Positions 44,387-53,972 are shown, counted from the first letter of the stretch. The stretch is DNA of 64,000 bases from Lyngbya sp. HA4199-MV5 (GCA_019359375.1 JAHHHL010000014.1:1-64000); one strand, 5' to 3'. Numbers and translations are program-made. Notes: a model not told the origin generated them from the sequence alone.

Positions 44387-46315
44387 ATGGTAAACATTCG
44401 TCCATCTCAAGGTTCTCGTGCACAATATGAAACAGATAACCCTAAAGCAGAAGTCGAAGCATTAGTTACAGAACCCCGGACAGATAGTGAAATTGATTTA
44501 GAGTTTCTTTATACAAGAGCGATCGAATTCCGCCAGGAAACGATTTATTTCGCGGTAGTTGATCGGTTTTATGACGGTGATCTTGATAATAGTGAAGGTC
44601 CAAATCCAGAATTGTATGACCCCGATCGCAAAGACTGGGGCAAATATTGGGGCGGTGATTTGCAGGGGGTTATTGACAAACTGGATTACTTGAAAAATAT
44701 GGGCATTACAGCCCTCTGGCTAACACCCTTATTTGAACAGGTTGAAGACCTTTTTGTAGACAATGCCGCCATTCATGGGTATTGGACGCGAGACTTTAAG
44801 CGCTTGAATCCTCGCTACATTGGAAAAGATGAAGATCCATCGCTCAACAACACGCAAGAGCAGAAAAATACCACGTTCGATCGCCTGATCGACGAACTGC
44901 ACCAGCGCAATATGAAGCTTGTACTGGATATTGTGTGCAATCACAGCAATCCCGATTTCAGCGGCAAAAAAGGCGAACTGTATGACGACGGCGTGAAAAT
45001 TGCCGACTTTAACGACGACAAAAATAACTGGTATCACCACTACGGCGAGATTACCGACTGGGAAGACGAGTGGCAGGTGCAAAACCGAGAATTGGCAGGG
45101 TTAGCCACCTTTAACGAGAACAACAGTGCGTATCGTAGCTACATCAAAGCCGCGATTAAACAGTGGCTCGATCGTGGGGTGGATGCCCTGCGCGTGGATA
45201 CCGTCAAACACATGCCCATCTGGTTTTGGCAAGAATTCAACGCGGATATTCAGGGACATCGACCTGATGTGTTTACCTTTGGCGAGTGGATTTATAGCCA
45301 TCCTTCGGACGATCGCTCGGTTGAGTTTGCCAACCACTCTGGCATGACCCTGCTGGATTTCGGTCTTTGTACCGCCATTCGAGCCGCACTGGCACAGGGA
45401 GCCGAAGGCGGATTTCATTTGATTCAAGAGATTTTCGACCTGGATCACCGCTACTTTGGGGCAAACGAACTGGTGACCTTCATCGACAACCACGACATGC
45501 CTCGCTTTCAGAGCTTAAACCCTGACCCAGAGATGCTGAAGGTTGCCATTGCCCTCATCATGACCAGTCGCGGCATTCCCTGCATCTACTACGGTACTGA
45601 GCAGTATCTCCACGACGATACCGAAGGTGGCAACGATCCGTACAATCGCCCCATGATGACGCAGTGGGATGCGGATACTGAAATTTATCGCTCCATTCGC
45701 TTACTGTCTGGTCTACGTCGCCTCAATCCTGCCATATCGATGGGCGGGCACTGGCAAAAGCACCTGGAAGCCGACGTTTACGGCTTCACCCGACGCTACC
45801 GTGACTCGATTTGTTTTGTCGCATTGAACCGAGGCGAGGCAACAACAGTCGAATCTGTTGATACGGAACTACCCGATGGAGAACATACCTGTGTGTTAAC
45901 TCGAAACAAATTTGAAGTGAGCGATCGCAAGATTCTCAACCTGGAACTGCCCTCTCGCGGAGCGATCGTCATCAGCCATGTGGGTGAGCGTATCAAAGGT
46001 CAAACGATCGTGCGCGTACAGCTCAACGGCGTGCAGACCCAACCAGGAGAAACGATCGTCGTCGTCGGCGACTGCCCTGAACTGGGGGATTGGGACATTT
46101 CTAAAGCATACCCACTGGAATACATCAACACCAACACCTGGTTTGGCGAGATTCCCTTTGAAGACAGCGTGGGCAAAATGATTACCTACAAATACGCCAT
46201 GTGGCGCGATGGGCAGGCACCCTTACGAGAAAATCTTGTGGCTCGCCGTTGGGTGATTGCCAGTGAAGGCACCGTAAAATGGCGCGACATTTGGGCATCA
46301 GGACCCGAATCTTGA
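44387..46315 (+). CDS. GH13 alpha-amylase-family enzyme with C-terminal CBM20
   Basis: A 642-residue glycoside hydrolase family 13 enzyme. The (beta/alpha)8 barrel shows DIVCNHSNP (181-189), the nucleophile Asp271 (DALRVDTVKH), acid/base Glu300 (TFGEW) and Asp370 (FIDNHD). A starch-binding CBM20-like domain follows at about 535-640 (VRVQLNGVQTQPGETIVVVG and CPELGDWDISKA). There is no signal peptide, so it should act on cytosolic glycogen or maltodextrin. The layout resembles cyclodextrin-glucanotransferase relatives, but transglycosylase or hydrolase activity cannot be separated by eye. Confidence 0.9.
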   Translation: MVNIRPSQGSRAQYETDNPKAEVEALVTEPRTDSEIDLEFLYTRAIEFRQETIYFAVVDRFYDGDLDNSEGPNPELYDPDRKDWGKYWGGDLQGVIDKLDYLKNMGITALWLTPLFEQVEDLFVDNAAIHGYWTRDFKRLNPRYIGKDEDPSLNNTQEQKNTTFDRLIDELHQRNMKLVLDIVCNHSNPDFSGKKGELYDDGVKIADFNDDKNNWYHHYGEITDWEDEWQVQNRELAGLATFNENNSAYRSYIKAAIKQWLDRGVDALRVDTVKHMPIWFWQEFNADIQGHRPDVFTFGEWIYSHPSDDRSVEFANHSGMTLLDFGLCTAIRAALAQGAEGGFHLIQEIFDLDHRYFGANELVTFIDNHDMPRFQSLNPDPEMLKVAIALIMTSRGIPCIYYGTEQYLHDDTEGGNDPYNRPMMTQWDADTEIYRSIRLLSGLRRLNPAISMGGHWQKHLEADVYGFTRRYRDSICFVALNRGEATTVESVDTELPDGEHTCVLTRNKFEVSDRKILNLELPSRGAIVISHVGERIKGQTIVRVQLNGVQTQPGETIVVVGDCPELGDWDISKAYPLEYINTNTWFGEIPFEDSVGKMITYKYAMWRDGQAPLRENLVARRWVIASEGTVKWRDIWASGPES

Positions 46316-46357
46316 TCAACCAACGGCTTCATTGAAATGTCAGGAAACATAAACGAT

Positions 46358-46450
46358 ATGTGCCAGATGGGTTACTGCACCTTGTGCGACACCGATCTTC
46401 CTGGACATTCGCTTGGATCGTGTTCGTCTGGCACGGGTGAAAAAGGGTGA
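46358..46450 (+). CDS. Possible 30-residue cysteine-rich peptide
   Basis: ATG at 46358 starts MCQMGYCTLCDTDLPGHS, ending after LGSCSSGTGEKG. Four cysteines in 30 residues (CQ-GYCTLC-GSC) look like a metal-binding peptide. AGGAAA lies about 12 bases upstream, which is rather far. It lies in the 457-base gap between the amylase and TolC genes. It might equally be chance. Confidence 0.22.
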   Translation: MCQMGYCTLCDTDLPGHSLGSCSSGTGEKG

Positions 46451-46772
46451 TTTAGATAACGATTTCTTATCAATACTTGTTTCACCCGGTCAGGTAATGC
46501 CACTGGATGAAGTCCTTTTAAGACGTGAACCTGTAATGTGTAAACAATCTTGTACAAGCACTTCTTTCGTTAGAAAGCCCCGCTTAGCAAGTGCATTATT
46601 GACCAGGAATGCCATTATTTGAACCGCTTAATGTAGATTTAGTTAGCGCCCTTAGTATAAATGTTTGAAGTGAATTGGCTTTGCCAAACGAATGCATAAG
46701 CGGCTATTCTGCATAAGGTTGCTCCTCGATGGGTGCCATCAAAAAGTTTTCTCGACTGCAAGTAAGAAACGT

Positions 46773-48896
46773 ATGCAACCTTCTCGTCATTTCATTGTTG
46801 TCGGTGTGGGAGTTTTAGTGGTCTTCGGCAATATGCCATCAGGTGTATCGGAGCCGAGCCCTAGCCAACCTTTGTCTACGGCTAAACCGAATGGATCACA
46901 CTCCTTGTCTCTACAAGAATCCGTTGTCTCTCCAGGGGCAGCTCATCTGAGTACGCCTAGAGCGCCAGGTACGTCCGGAGCGCCGATCGCCCAAACGGTG
47001 CGGTCTAGGATTGTACCCACCGAGCCAATGATGCCTACAGCGATCGCTCCCGAACGCAGCGATCGAAAAAGCTGGCTGGAGGGAACGCAAATTGTCGGAG
47101 CGACACCCTCACGCGATCGTGCTGTGGTAAAGCTAGCTGAGACAACAGTAATTGGAACGAAACTTGCGGAAGCAAAGCTAACTGATGCACCAAAAGCAAG
47201 CATTCGATTGGCAATACCTTCAGCAATAGCGCAGAAAGCGCCATCTACAGCACCAAGTTTAGCGCCTGATCCTTCCATCCCCACATCCCCACCCTTATCC
47301 ACGCCTGACCCAGGACCCTCGCGTCCTTTGGGACCAGCCAAAGCAGGTTCGGCTCCAGACTACCTCAACCCCGACCCAAATCCGTTGAGCTTTCCAACGA
47401 AGCCAGACGAAGTGAAGCTGCGGGGTATTCAGCCGATCACTTTGCAGCAGGCGATCGAACTCGGACAGCGAAATAACCGTAGTCTTCAGGTTAGCCGCTT
47501 GCAGTTAGAACGCAGCAAAGCATCATTGCGGCAGGCGCAGGCAGCCAGTTTTCCCACATTGACGGTTGCAGCCAATCTCAGTCGATCGTTATCTGCAAAC
47601 AGTAACCGCAGTCAAAGCAATGCCCTGTCTTCGCTGTTAGGCACCAGAAGTAACGACGAAAGTGCGATCAGCAATGCTTTTAGTGCCTCCGCAACGCTGA
47701 GTTACGACATCTTTACCTCTGGTCAACGTCCAGCCAATATCCGAGCCAGCGAGCGTCAATTGCGATCAGATGAGCTGCAACTTGAAATCAACCAGGAGCA
47801 GCTACGGCTAGATGTTGCAGGCGATTACTATAACTTGCAGCAAGCGGATGAATCGGTGCGGATTCAGCAATCTACCGTCCGCAATAACGAAGCTAGCTTG
47901 CGCGATACACAGGCACTAGAACGTGCAGGACTGGGAACGCGCTTTGATGTCTTACAGTCTCAGGTGCAGTTAGCCAACTCACGTCAGAACTTGACCAATG
48001 CGATCGCTCAACGGCAAATTAATCGTCGGCAACTAGCTCAGCGGCTTAGCATTTCACCCGCGATCGATCTAGCCGCTGCCGATCCGGTTGAGGTCGCTGG
48101 TGAATGGAATTTGTCCTTAGAAGAAAGCATTGTGCTGGCGCTCAAAAATCGGGCAGAACTGGAGCAACAGTTGGTGCAGCGAGAGCAGGCACAGCAACAG
48201 CGTCGAGCCGCTCTGGCAGGCTTAGGTCCTACAGTCACCGCTCAGGCGCAGTATCAGTTGTCTGACATTTTGGACGATAGCTTTCCGGTTGGCGATGGCT
48301 ATGCGTTCCAGCTAGGTGTGAGCTGGAATCTGTACGATGGCGGTTCCTCCGTTGCCCAGGCACAACAAGCCGAAGCCAATATTGCGATCGCAGAACAAAA
48401 CTTTGCCGATCAGAGTAATCAGGTGCGGTTTTCGGTTGAACAAGGCTATGCCAATCTACTGTCTAATTTTGAGAATATTGGCACCACGACCCAGGCGCTT
48501 GACCAAGCCAAAGAAGCGCTTCGTCTGGCACAGTTGCGCTTTAGAGCAGGCGTTGGCACCTCAACCGACACGATTAACGCCGAAAATGCTTTAACCACCG
48601 CAGAAGGAAATCGCGTCAATGCGATTATTGGCTACAATCGATCGCTAGCGACCTTACAGCGTGCCGTCACACATCTCCCCATTCCAACGGGTTCAACCCT
48701 TCCCAGTCTGTTAGCACCCGGGGGAAGCACACCCACGACCCCTTCAGTTCCAGGCACACCGTCTCCAAGTACAACGCCGCCGAATCCTTCAGAGGCACCG
48801 TCTGCACCACCTGCTTCTACGACACCTGTGCCAGAAACCACAACGCCCCCAGCTCAAACGCCCCCCACTCAAACACCCCCAGCTCAAACGCCTTAA
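46773..48896 (+). CDS. TolC family outer-membrane efflux protein
   Basis: A 707-residue TolC-type trimeric outer-membrane channel protein. After a signal-like N-terminus (MQPSRHFIVVGVGVLVVFGN) there is a 220-residue Pro/Ser/Ala-rich segment, then two repeats of the TolC domain: ITLQQAIELGQRNNRSLQVS, AGLGTRFDVLQSQVQLANSR, then LSLEESIVLALKNRAELEQQ and FRAGVGTSTDTINAENALTT. The C-terminus is Pro/Thr-rich with near-identical AQTPP units encoded by a 15-base tandem repeat. It would partner an exporter that is not in this window. ATG at 46773 is chosen because it opens the signal sequence. Confidence 0.9.
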   Translation: MQPSRHFIVVGVGVLVVFGNMPSGVSEPSPSQPLSTAKPNGSHSLSLQESVVSPGAAHLSTPRAPGTSGAPIAQTVRSRIVPTEPMMPTAIAPERSDRKSWLEGTQIVGATPSRDRAVVKLAETTVIGTKLAEAKLTDAPKASIRLAIPSAIAQKAPSTAPSLAPDPSIPTSPPLSTPDPGPSRPLGPAKAGSAPDYLNPDPNPLSFPTKPDEVKLRGIQPITLQQAIELGQRNNRSLQVSRLQLERSKASLRQAQAASFPTLTVAANLSRSLSANSNRSQSNALSSLLGTRSNDESAISNAFSASATLSYDIFTSGQRPANIRASERQLRSDELQLEINQEQLRLDVAGDYYNLQQADESVRIQQSTVRNNEASLRDTQALERAGLGTRFDVLQSQVQLANSRQNLTNAIAQRQINRRQLAQRLSISPAIDLAAADPVEVAGEWNLSLEESIVLALKNRAELEQQLVQREQAQQQRRAALAGLGPTVTAQAQYQLSDILDDSFPVGDGYAFQLGVSWNLYDGGSSVAQAQQAEANIAIAEQNFADQSNQVRFSVEQGYANLLSNFENIGTTTQALDQAKEALRLAQLRFRAGVGTSTDTINAENALTTAEGNRVNAIIGYNRSLATLQRAVTHLPIPTGSTLPSLLAPGGSTPTTPSVPGTPSPSTTPPNPSEAPSAPPASTTPVPETTTPPAQTPPTQTPPAQTP

Positions 48897-48970
48897 TGTT
48901 TCTGCTGTGATGGCGATGAAGCTTCACTCTACCCTACTCTTTCGGTTTGCTAGATACTAAGGATCGCCCC

Positions 48971-50098
48971 ATGATTTTGCACGTTCCTGCCGTTCGCGTT
49001 CTCTTTGATGCCTCCCGACGATCGCTCCTTAGCAGAGGCTTCAGTGTTGTCAGCGCCGTTGCGATTCTTAGCGGTGGCACCGTATGGGCACAGACCGCTG
49101 ACCAAACACCAGAAGCAGTTCCTGAAAGCACCGTACCGCCAGGATTAGATACTTCCAACGCATCCTTGAGTGCGTCTCCTAGCGTTCCTGCCCCGATCGC
49201 GCCAACAGCACCCGAATCGTTTCCAACGGTACAAGCACCGCTTGATACCGATCCCAAGTTTCCCGCCTCAACTTCCACCAATGCTGGAGACGATCGCTAC
49301 ATCGACTCGACCAGCTATAGCCTTGGTGCCACTGAGCGGAGTAGCGACATGGCACGTCCTACGTTGCCCTCTGTATCCACACCGCTTAGCGTTGGTGGAG
49401 TGCCCACAGGCAGCGATTACAGCGTCACGGTTGGTCGTGCAACACCGTCGGTAAAGGATTTCTACTACCGCACCTTACGCCCACCTGCCATGCTGGGAAA
49501 TGGCAATATTCGCCTTGTTTTCCCCCTGTCCATCCCAGCGCCGATTACCTCTATATTCGGCTGGCGCACCCATCCAGTTGAAGGTGGGCAACGCTTTCAC
49601 TCTGGGACTGACTTAGGCGCACCAATGGGAACCCCCGTGCTGGCAGCATATGCGGGAAAAGTTGCACTGGCTGATTTTTTGGGTGGCTACGGTCTGGCAG
49701 TGGCGATCGACCACAACAAGGGCACCCAGCAAACCCTCTACGGACACTTATCTGAGATCTTTGTGAAACCAGGTGAAAGCGTCAAGCAAGGTATGGTCAT
49801 TGGTCGCGTAGGCAGCACTGGACTATCGACTGGTCCTCACCTTCATTTTGAGTTTCGGCAGCTTACTCCTGACGGTTGGGTCGCACTGGATCCCGGCGCT
49901 CAGTTAGAGTACGCGCTGGCACAGTTAGTGAAGTCCTTCGATTTTGCTCAAGCAAGACCTGGCGACGGGTTTGGTCTGGGTGACAAGCTGGGTGCTGTGA
50001 ATGTAGGTGCCAAAGGTGACATTACCGTGCAAATAGAAGAACTGAAGCAACTGAACCGCGCGGATGCGATCAAGCCCAAAACGCAGGGGGATAGCTAA
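48971..50098 (+). CDS. M23 family peptidase (LytM-type endopeptidase)
   Basis: A 375-residue exported M23 protein. After a signal-like N-terminus (LSRGFSVVSAVAILSGGTVW, AQT cleavage) and a Pro/Ser-rich linker, the LytM domain starts at PITSIFGWRTHPVEGGQRFH. Metal ligands are in RFHSGTDLGAP and GPHLHFEF. It cuts peptidoglycan cross-bridges, or acts as an activator if degenerate; all motif residues are intact here. ATG at 48971 is preferred over a TTG eight codons upstream. Confidence 0.92.
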   Translation: MILHVPAVRVLFDASRRSLLSRGFSVVSAVAILSGGTVWAQTADQTPEAVPESTVPPGLDTSNASLSASPSVPAPIAPTAPESFPTVQAPLDTDPKFPASTSTNAGDDRYIDSTSYSLGATERSSDMARPTLPSVSTPLSVGGVPTGSDYSVTVGRATPSVKDFYYRTLRPPAMLGNGNIRLVFPLSIPAPITSIFGWRTHPVEGGQRFHSGTDLGAPMGTPVLAAYAGKVALADFLGGYGLAVAIDHNKGTQQTLYGHLSEIFVKPGESVKQGMVIGRVGSTGLSTGPHLHFEFRQLTPDGWVALDPGAQLEYALAQLVKSFDFAQARPGDGFGLGDKLGAVNVGAKGDITVQIEELKQLNRADAIKPKTQGDS

Positions 50099-50166
50099 AG
50101 AGCAACTGTGAGCAGCCTGTTTCAAAGTCTTGTGTGGATGTAGTTCACTCGTCTCTCGTGAGCACC

Positions 50167-50616
50167 ATGACTGTGACAGAACGTAGTGTGGCTGAACGTG
50201 ATTACCAGGAGCAGGTTGAAAGGGCGATCGTAACCCTTCAGCACGATCTACCTATGCTCTTTGAGCGCGACATTGCTTACGATATTTACAGTCAGGCGAT
50301 CGATTTTCGCGATCCCGTCAATCGCTTTAAGGGCAAGTTCAATTACCGCATTATTTTCTGGACACTGCGGTTTCATGGGCGGCTCTTTTTCACAGACCTC
50401 CACTTTGACCTGCATCGCGTTCAGCAAGCGACTCCAGAAACAATTCGTGCCGATTGGACAGTGCGCGGCACGCTGCGAGTTCCCTGGAAAGCAACGCTCT
50501 TCTTTAACGGCTACTCGCTCTACACGCTCAACGAGGATGGACTGATCACCACCCATGTGGACACCTGGGATCGGTCTCCCAAAGAAATCTTAAAGCAGTT
50601 TGTGCGGCGAGGCTAA
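50167..50616 (+). CDS. DUF2358 domain protein
   Basis: A 149-residue DUF2358 protein (NTF2-like fold) found in cyanobacteria and plastids: LQHDLPMLFERDIAYDIYSQ, FRDPVNRFKGKFNYR, FHGRLFFTDLHFDLHRV and GLITTHVDTWDRSPKEILKQ. Function is not known; plant relatives are in chloroplasts. The ATG at 50167 is chosen over a GTG at 50134. Confidence 0.88.
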   Translation: MTVTERSVAERDYQEQVERAIVTLQHDLPMLFERDIAYDIYSQAIDFRDPVNRFKGKFNYRIIFWTLRFHGRLFFTDLHFDLHRVQQATPETIRADWTVRGTLRVPWKATLFFNGYSLYTLNEDGLITTHVDTWDRSPKEILKQFVRRG

Positions 50617-50831
50617 GCGTTAGGTTTACGGGCTTACTCCAAGCCTAAAGCAGCGTTCTACAGACAGCCTCCCCTTAAACTCGTTGCTATAGCGATCGAG
50701 AGGTTGGTGAGAACGTACCGTCACTATCGAAAGTGCTGCTAGACAAGGTTTTGCCCTCTGCCCTCTGCCTCCTGCCTTTTGCTACATGTGTTTTAAGGCT
50801 GAACGCTGAGAACTAAATAAGCTGCACTTCC

Positions 50832-52001
50832 TCAGCTAATCGGCAATTTCAACCACGTCGAAAGCTCGTATGCCAACCAATCTAGCTCTGGCGCAGTCAA
50901 CGGCGGATTGCCTCGCAGTTCGTACTTTTGCGTGCCAGCCCAGACGATTAGATGAGGATCGCCGTCACCATAGGTCTCTCCAACTTTGCGGTATTCTAGC
51001 CGATCGACCTGACTACGAGGAACGGTTTGAGGGCGACCAGATTGAAACCCCAAGCGTCTGGTTGTAAAAGAAATCTGGTGTGGATTGATTTGAATGTGAG
51101 CCTGTCCTAAAAGCGATGGGAGCAGGATCTCTAAACTGTTTGCCTCTTTGATCAGAGAAACCTTGGTGTCAGCAGGTTTGGCTACGGGTGCGATCGCCGC
51201 TGCTTTTGGAATCCCCTGATCTAAGGCAACCAGTGCCTCCTGGGCTGATTTTGCCCGCCGCTCCAGGTTTGGATCGGTTAACCACTCCAGCCATTCAATA
51301 TAAGCGGGGCTGAGATTGGCGATCGCTGCAAAATCGATTTTCATACCTCTGTGAGGCAGGCTAGAGGGATGGGCACCGGCAAGCATCGCCGTGAGCGTTG
51401 CACCCAAGCTGTAGAGGTCAGAAGCAGGGGTAGCCCGTCCGCTAAATTGCTCTGGCGGCATGTAGCCATAGGTGCCCACGACCGTGAAGGCGCTAGTATC
51501 GCCACTATTAGTTAGCGCCTTCACTGACCCAAAATCGACTAGATACGCCTGACGGTTTGCCAGCAAGATGTTGCTGGGTTTGATATCACGATGGACGATC
51601 GACGGATGCTGCCCATGTAGATAAACCAGGATATGCAGCAAGGCTTTAGCAAGCTGTTTGGTTTCTGCCTCAGAAAACAGTCGATGCTCTTGTAAGCATT
51701 GCTCTAGCGACTTCCCCTCCACGTAGGTTTGGATCAGCGCCAGCGCCTTATCGTTAGGCAGTTGATGTTCAAAAAAACCGAGATAGCGTGGAATGGCTGG
51801 ATGGGAAAGCGATTTGAGAATTTCGACCTCACGCTCAAAGAGTTTCAGGTCATCCCACTCCACGGCTTCATCCAAAAAAAGTAGCTTGATGACCACCCGT
51901 TCTTGAGTTACAAGATCACGGGCTAGCAGTGTCCAGCGTCCAGTTTGCTTACCAATCTGACGCTCTACTTCGTAGCGATCGCCCAATATTTGCCCAGCCA
52001 T
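50832..52001 (-). CDS. Serine/threonine protein kinase
   Basis: A 389-residue eukaryotic-type protein kinase. The ATP-binding lysine is Lys39 (VVIKLLF); catalytic loop HRDIKPSN (137-144), DFG (156-158) and PEQFSGRATPASDLYSLG with the APE-like region are intact. The kinase domain ends near residue 260; the remaining 130 residues are a soluble domain rich in beta strands (RRLGFQSGRPQTVPRSQVDR). No membrane helix. It stands alone between a DUF2358 and an alpha/beta hydrolase gene. Confidence 0.93.
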   Translation of the reverse strand: MAGQILGDRYEVERQIGKQTGRWTLLARDLVTQERVVIKLLFLDEAVEWDDLKLFEREVEILKSLSHPAIPRYLGFFEHQLPNDKALALIQTYVEGKSLEQCLQEHRLFSEAETKQLAKALLHILVYLHGQHPSIVHRDIKPSNILLANRQAYLVDFGSVKALTNSGDTSAFTVVGTYGYMPPEQFSGRATPASDLYSLGATLTAMLAGAHPSSLPHRGMKIDFAAIANLSPAYIEWLEWLTDPNLERRAKSAQEALVALDQGIPKAAAIAPVAKPADTKVSLIKEANSLEILLPSLLGQAHIQINPHQISFTTRRLGFQSGRPQTVPRSQVDRLEYRKVGETYGDGDPHLIVWAGTQKYELRGNPPLTAPELDWLAYELSTWLKLPIS

Positions 52002-52283
52002 CGTTTGCCACCAATGCCTACAGGTTCGGTTATAACTCTGCCAACGCCGAACATCAACGGGATAATTAAGGTCTTCTGCTGCTTCATCCCTATGTCAAGG
52101 CTTCAGGCAATTTTGCGGTTTGTAATGTAAAGCCTCGTAGCAACGTCACCTACAGCGGTTTTCATCCTAGTGAGATACACGTTTTTAGGGTTTGAGGCAG
52201 AAGGAAATCTCGACTTCTTGACCTTCTGCCCTCTGCCTTCTGCCTTGCTAAAGCTGCACTTCACTAGATTGGAAATTGCTATA

Positions 52284-53132
52284 TCAAACCAGCTGGCGAC
52301 GGAGAAACGGCAGTAGAGCATCGCTGACTTTTTCGTGCCAGTCTTCTTGAGGATAATGCCCCACTTCCTCCAGTTCTACCCATTCGCCATTGGGAAGCGA
52401 ACCTGCCACTTGCTTAGCAACGTCTACGGATAACCACGGGTCACGGCTTCCCCAGGCAATCAGCGTGGGATGCTGCCATTGCTGGAAGCCTGCTTCAAGC
52501 TCTGCCATTACCTCCTTCAGTTGAAGCTTCTGGATCGTAACGAATAGTGCCCGTCCTGCGTCAGAACTCCTCAAAAAAGGGCGACGGTAAATATCCAGGT
52601 CTTTATCCTCAACGCGATAGCCACCACCTCCCTCAAGCGTGCGATCGACCAGCAGTGGATCTTGAGTCATCATGTCGCCTACAAGCGGTAGCCCAAGTTG
52701 TCGCATTTTCCAGGGTAATTTGGCAGCAGTCGTCAGCGGCGTATTGAGAATGGCTAGACGATCGATCTGTTCTGGATGGCGAAGCGCATATTGCAAGCCA
52801 ACAGACCCCAAAAACCCTTGCACAACGAGGGAAAACCGCTCAAGCTCCATCGCTTTGAGAAAGTCCTCTAGCGCTTGCAGAAAAGCGTCTGGGGTGTAAG
52901 CAAAGTCACGCCGATCGGGTTGTGCCGAAAATCCCGAACCAATCCAGTCGGGGGCGATCGCGCGGAATCCCTGATTCGCCAGGGCGGGCAAGATTTCGCG
53001 CCAACCATAGCTCTGAGATGGAATGCCGTGCAGCAGTAACACAGGCGATCGCGTCGTGTTGCCAAGCGGTGCCGCCTCACGATAGAACCACGTCAGGGGT
53101 CCAACCTCAATCCAGTTCTCACCTTTTGCCAC
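52284..53132 (-). CDS. Alpha/beta hydrolase-fold protein with altered nucleophile elbow
   Basis: A 282-residue alpha/beta hydrolase resembling haloalkane dehalogenases and epoxide hydrolases: oxyanion region LLLHGIPSQSYGWREIL (33-49), APDWIGSGFS, and C-terminal acid and His positions IAWGSRDPWL and EVGHYPQEDWHEKV. The nucleophile elbow, usually G-x-(S/D)-x-G, reads VVQGFLG (103-109), with Phe107 where the nucleophile should be. Ser110 lies three residues on. Activity of the usual kind is therefore doubtful. The deviation may be a family trait in cyanobacteria. Confidence 0.82.
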   Translation of the reverse strand: MAKGENWIEVGPLTWFYREAAPLGNTTRSPVLLLHGIPSQSYGWREILPALANQGFRAIAPDWIGSGFSAQPDRRDFAYTPDAFLQALEDFLKAMELERFSLVVQGFLGSVGLQYALRHPEQIDRLAILNTPLTTAAKLPWKMRQLGLPLVGDMMTQDPLLVDRTLEGGGGYRVEDKDLDIYRRPFLRSSDAGRALFVTIQKLQLKEVMAELEAGFQQWQHPTLIAWGSRDPWLSVDVAKQVAGSLPNGEWVELEEVGHYPQEDWHEKVSDALLPFLRRQLV

Positions 53133-53345
53133 AATGTTTTCTACATCACGTCTGGTTGCCTGAGCTTACCGTTTGATGGGATCACAGAGCAAGCAGACGG
53201 TGAGATGATTGCCTTTAGTGACGCAAAAGTGCGTTTGAGCAAGCTGTGCAGTCAATTTAGCCGCTTTAATGGTGCGATCGACGTTGCATGCAACCGCGAG
53301 CCAAACGTAAATTTTGATTGAGAACACTTTTTTGTAGCTTTAGAT

Positions 53346-53365
53346 ACAGAAATTTCTGTTATATT
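53346..53365 (+). promoter_or_regulatory. Palindromic operator abutting a -10 box
   Basis: ACAGAAATTTCTGT (53346-53359), a perfect 14 bp palindrome, is followed directly by TATATT (53360-53365), a good -10 hexamer. A regulator bound at the palindrome would cover the promoter spacer. It lies 41 bases before the ATG of the 51-residue gene. The -35 is not clear. Confidence 0.5.
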
Positions 53366-53406
53366 GGATAGCAAGAGCAATAAATAACGTATAAGGAAGA
53401 AACATC

Positions 53407-53562
53407 ATGTCTACTCAAGATCAAGCACGCGCGATCGTCAACCGTCACCAGCACTCTGTCAAAAACCGCGAACAGTCTGCCCTCAGCCGTATAGCGGCTG
53501 AAATCGGCGTATCGAGCGAAACGGCTGTCCGCAACCAATCTCATACGGTTGGCATGAGCTAA
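53407..53562 (+). CDS. 51-residue small protein with its own promoter and terminator
   Basis: A 51-residue protein (MSTQDQARAIVNRHQHSVKN, then REQSALSRIAAEIGVSSETA, ending HTVGMS), basic at the N-terminus and likely helical in its middle. AAGGAAG lies 6-7 bases before the ATG, an excellent ribosome binding site. The gene has a palindrome-overlapped promoter and a strong terminator, so it is probably expressed alone. I do not recognise a family. The middle region looks a little like a helix-turn-helix fragment, which is only a suggestion. Confidence 0.7.
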   Translation: MSTQDQARAIVNRHQHSVKNREQSALSRIAAEIGVSSETAVRNQSHTVGMS

Positions 53563-53604
53563 AGCCGCAAGAACGCCGTCTTTTGTCTCTGCAAATGGTT
53601 ATCA

Positions 53605-53638
53605 AAATGGGCATCATCCAACGCGGTGGTGCCCATTT
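53605..53638 (+). terminator. Hairpin terminator of the 51-residue gene
   Basis: AAATGGGCATCATC (53605-53618) pairs with GGTGGTGCCCATTT (53625-53638) with two G-U pairs across the loop CAACGC, followed by ACTTTTG. It lies 42 bases after the small gene's stop codon. Confidence 0.65.
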
Positions 53639-53761
53639 ACTTTTGTGGCAAAGACCAAAGAGCCTGACTCTCAACAGGAACTCCTTAAGCCAACATCAAG
53701 CACACACAAATCGTTGAGCTTCTGCCTCTCTGTCTTCTTCTAACAACCCTAGCGTTCGCAA

Positions 53762-53830
53762 AGCGAGTGCAAAGCACTCAGCCATGCCGTTCGCAGCGTG
53801 TTCCGCAGGAAAGGCTTTACAACTAACAAC
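53762..53830. repeat. REP-like intergenic repeat, copy B
   Basis: Contains GCGAGTGCAAAGCACTCAGC and GTTCCGCAGGAAAGGCTTTA, then CAACTAACAAC; matches copy A at 29993-30060. It lies among CTGCCTT/CTGCCTC heptamers downstream of the cysteine desulfurase gene. Confidence 0.65.
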
Positions 53831-53972
53831 CAACAACTTCCTTTGCCTTCCTGTCTTCTGCCCTCTGCCTCCTGCCTTATGCCTTCTTCTAACAACTTTT
53901 CTTGAATGCCCATTTCTGGTATGCCGCAAGGCTTTAGGGCTATACAACCAACAACTTCCTTTGCCTTCTGCC

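Noticed and set aside
46372-46622. Two frames of 61 and 69 codons between amylase and TolC
   Set aside because: No ribosome binding site, no recognisable domain, and they overlap each other on opposite strands.
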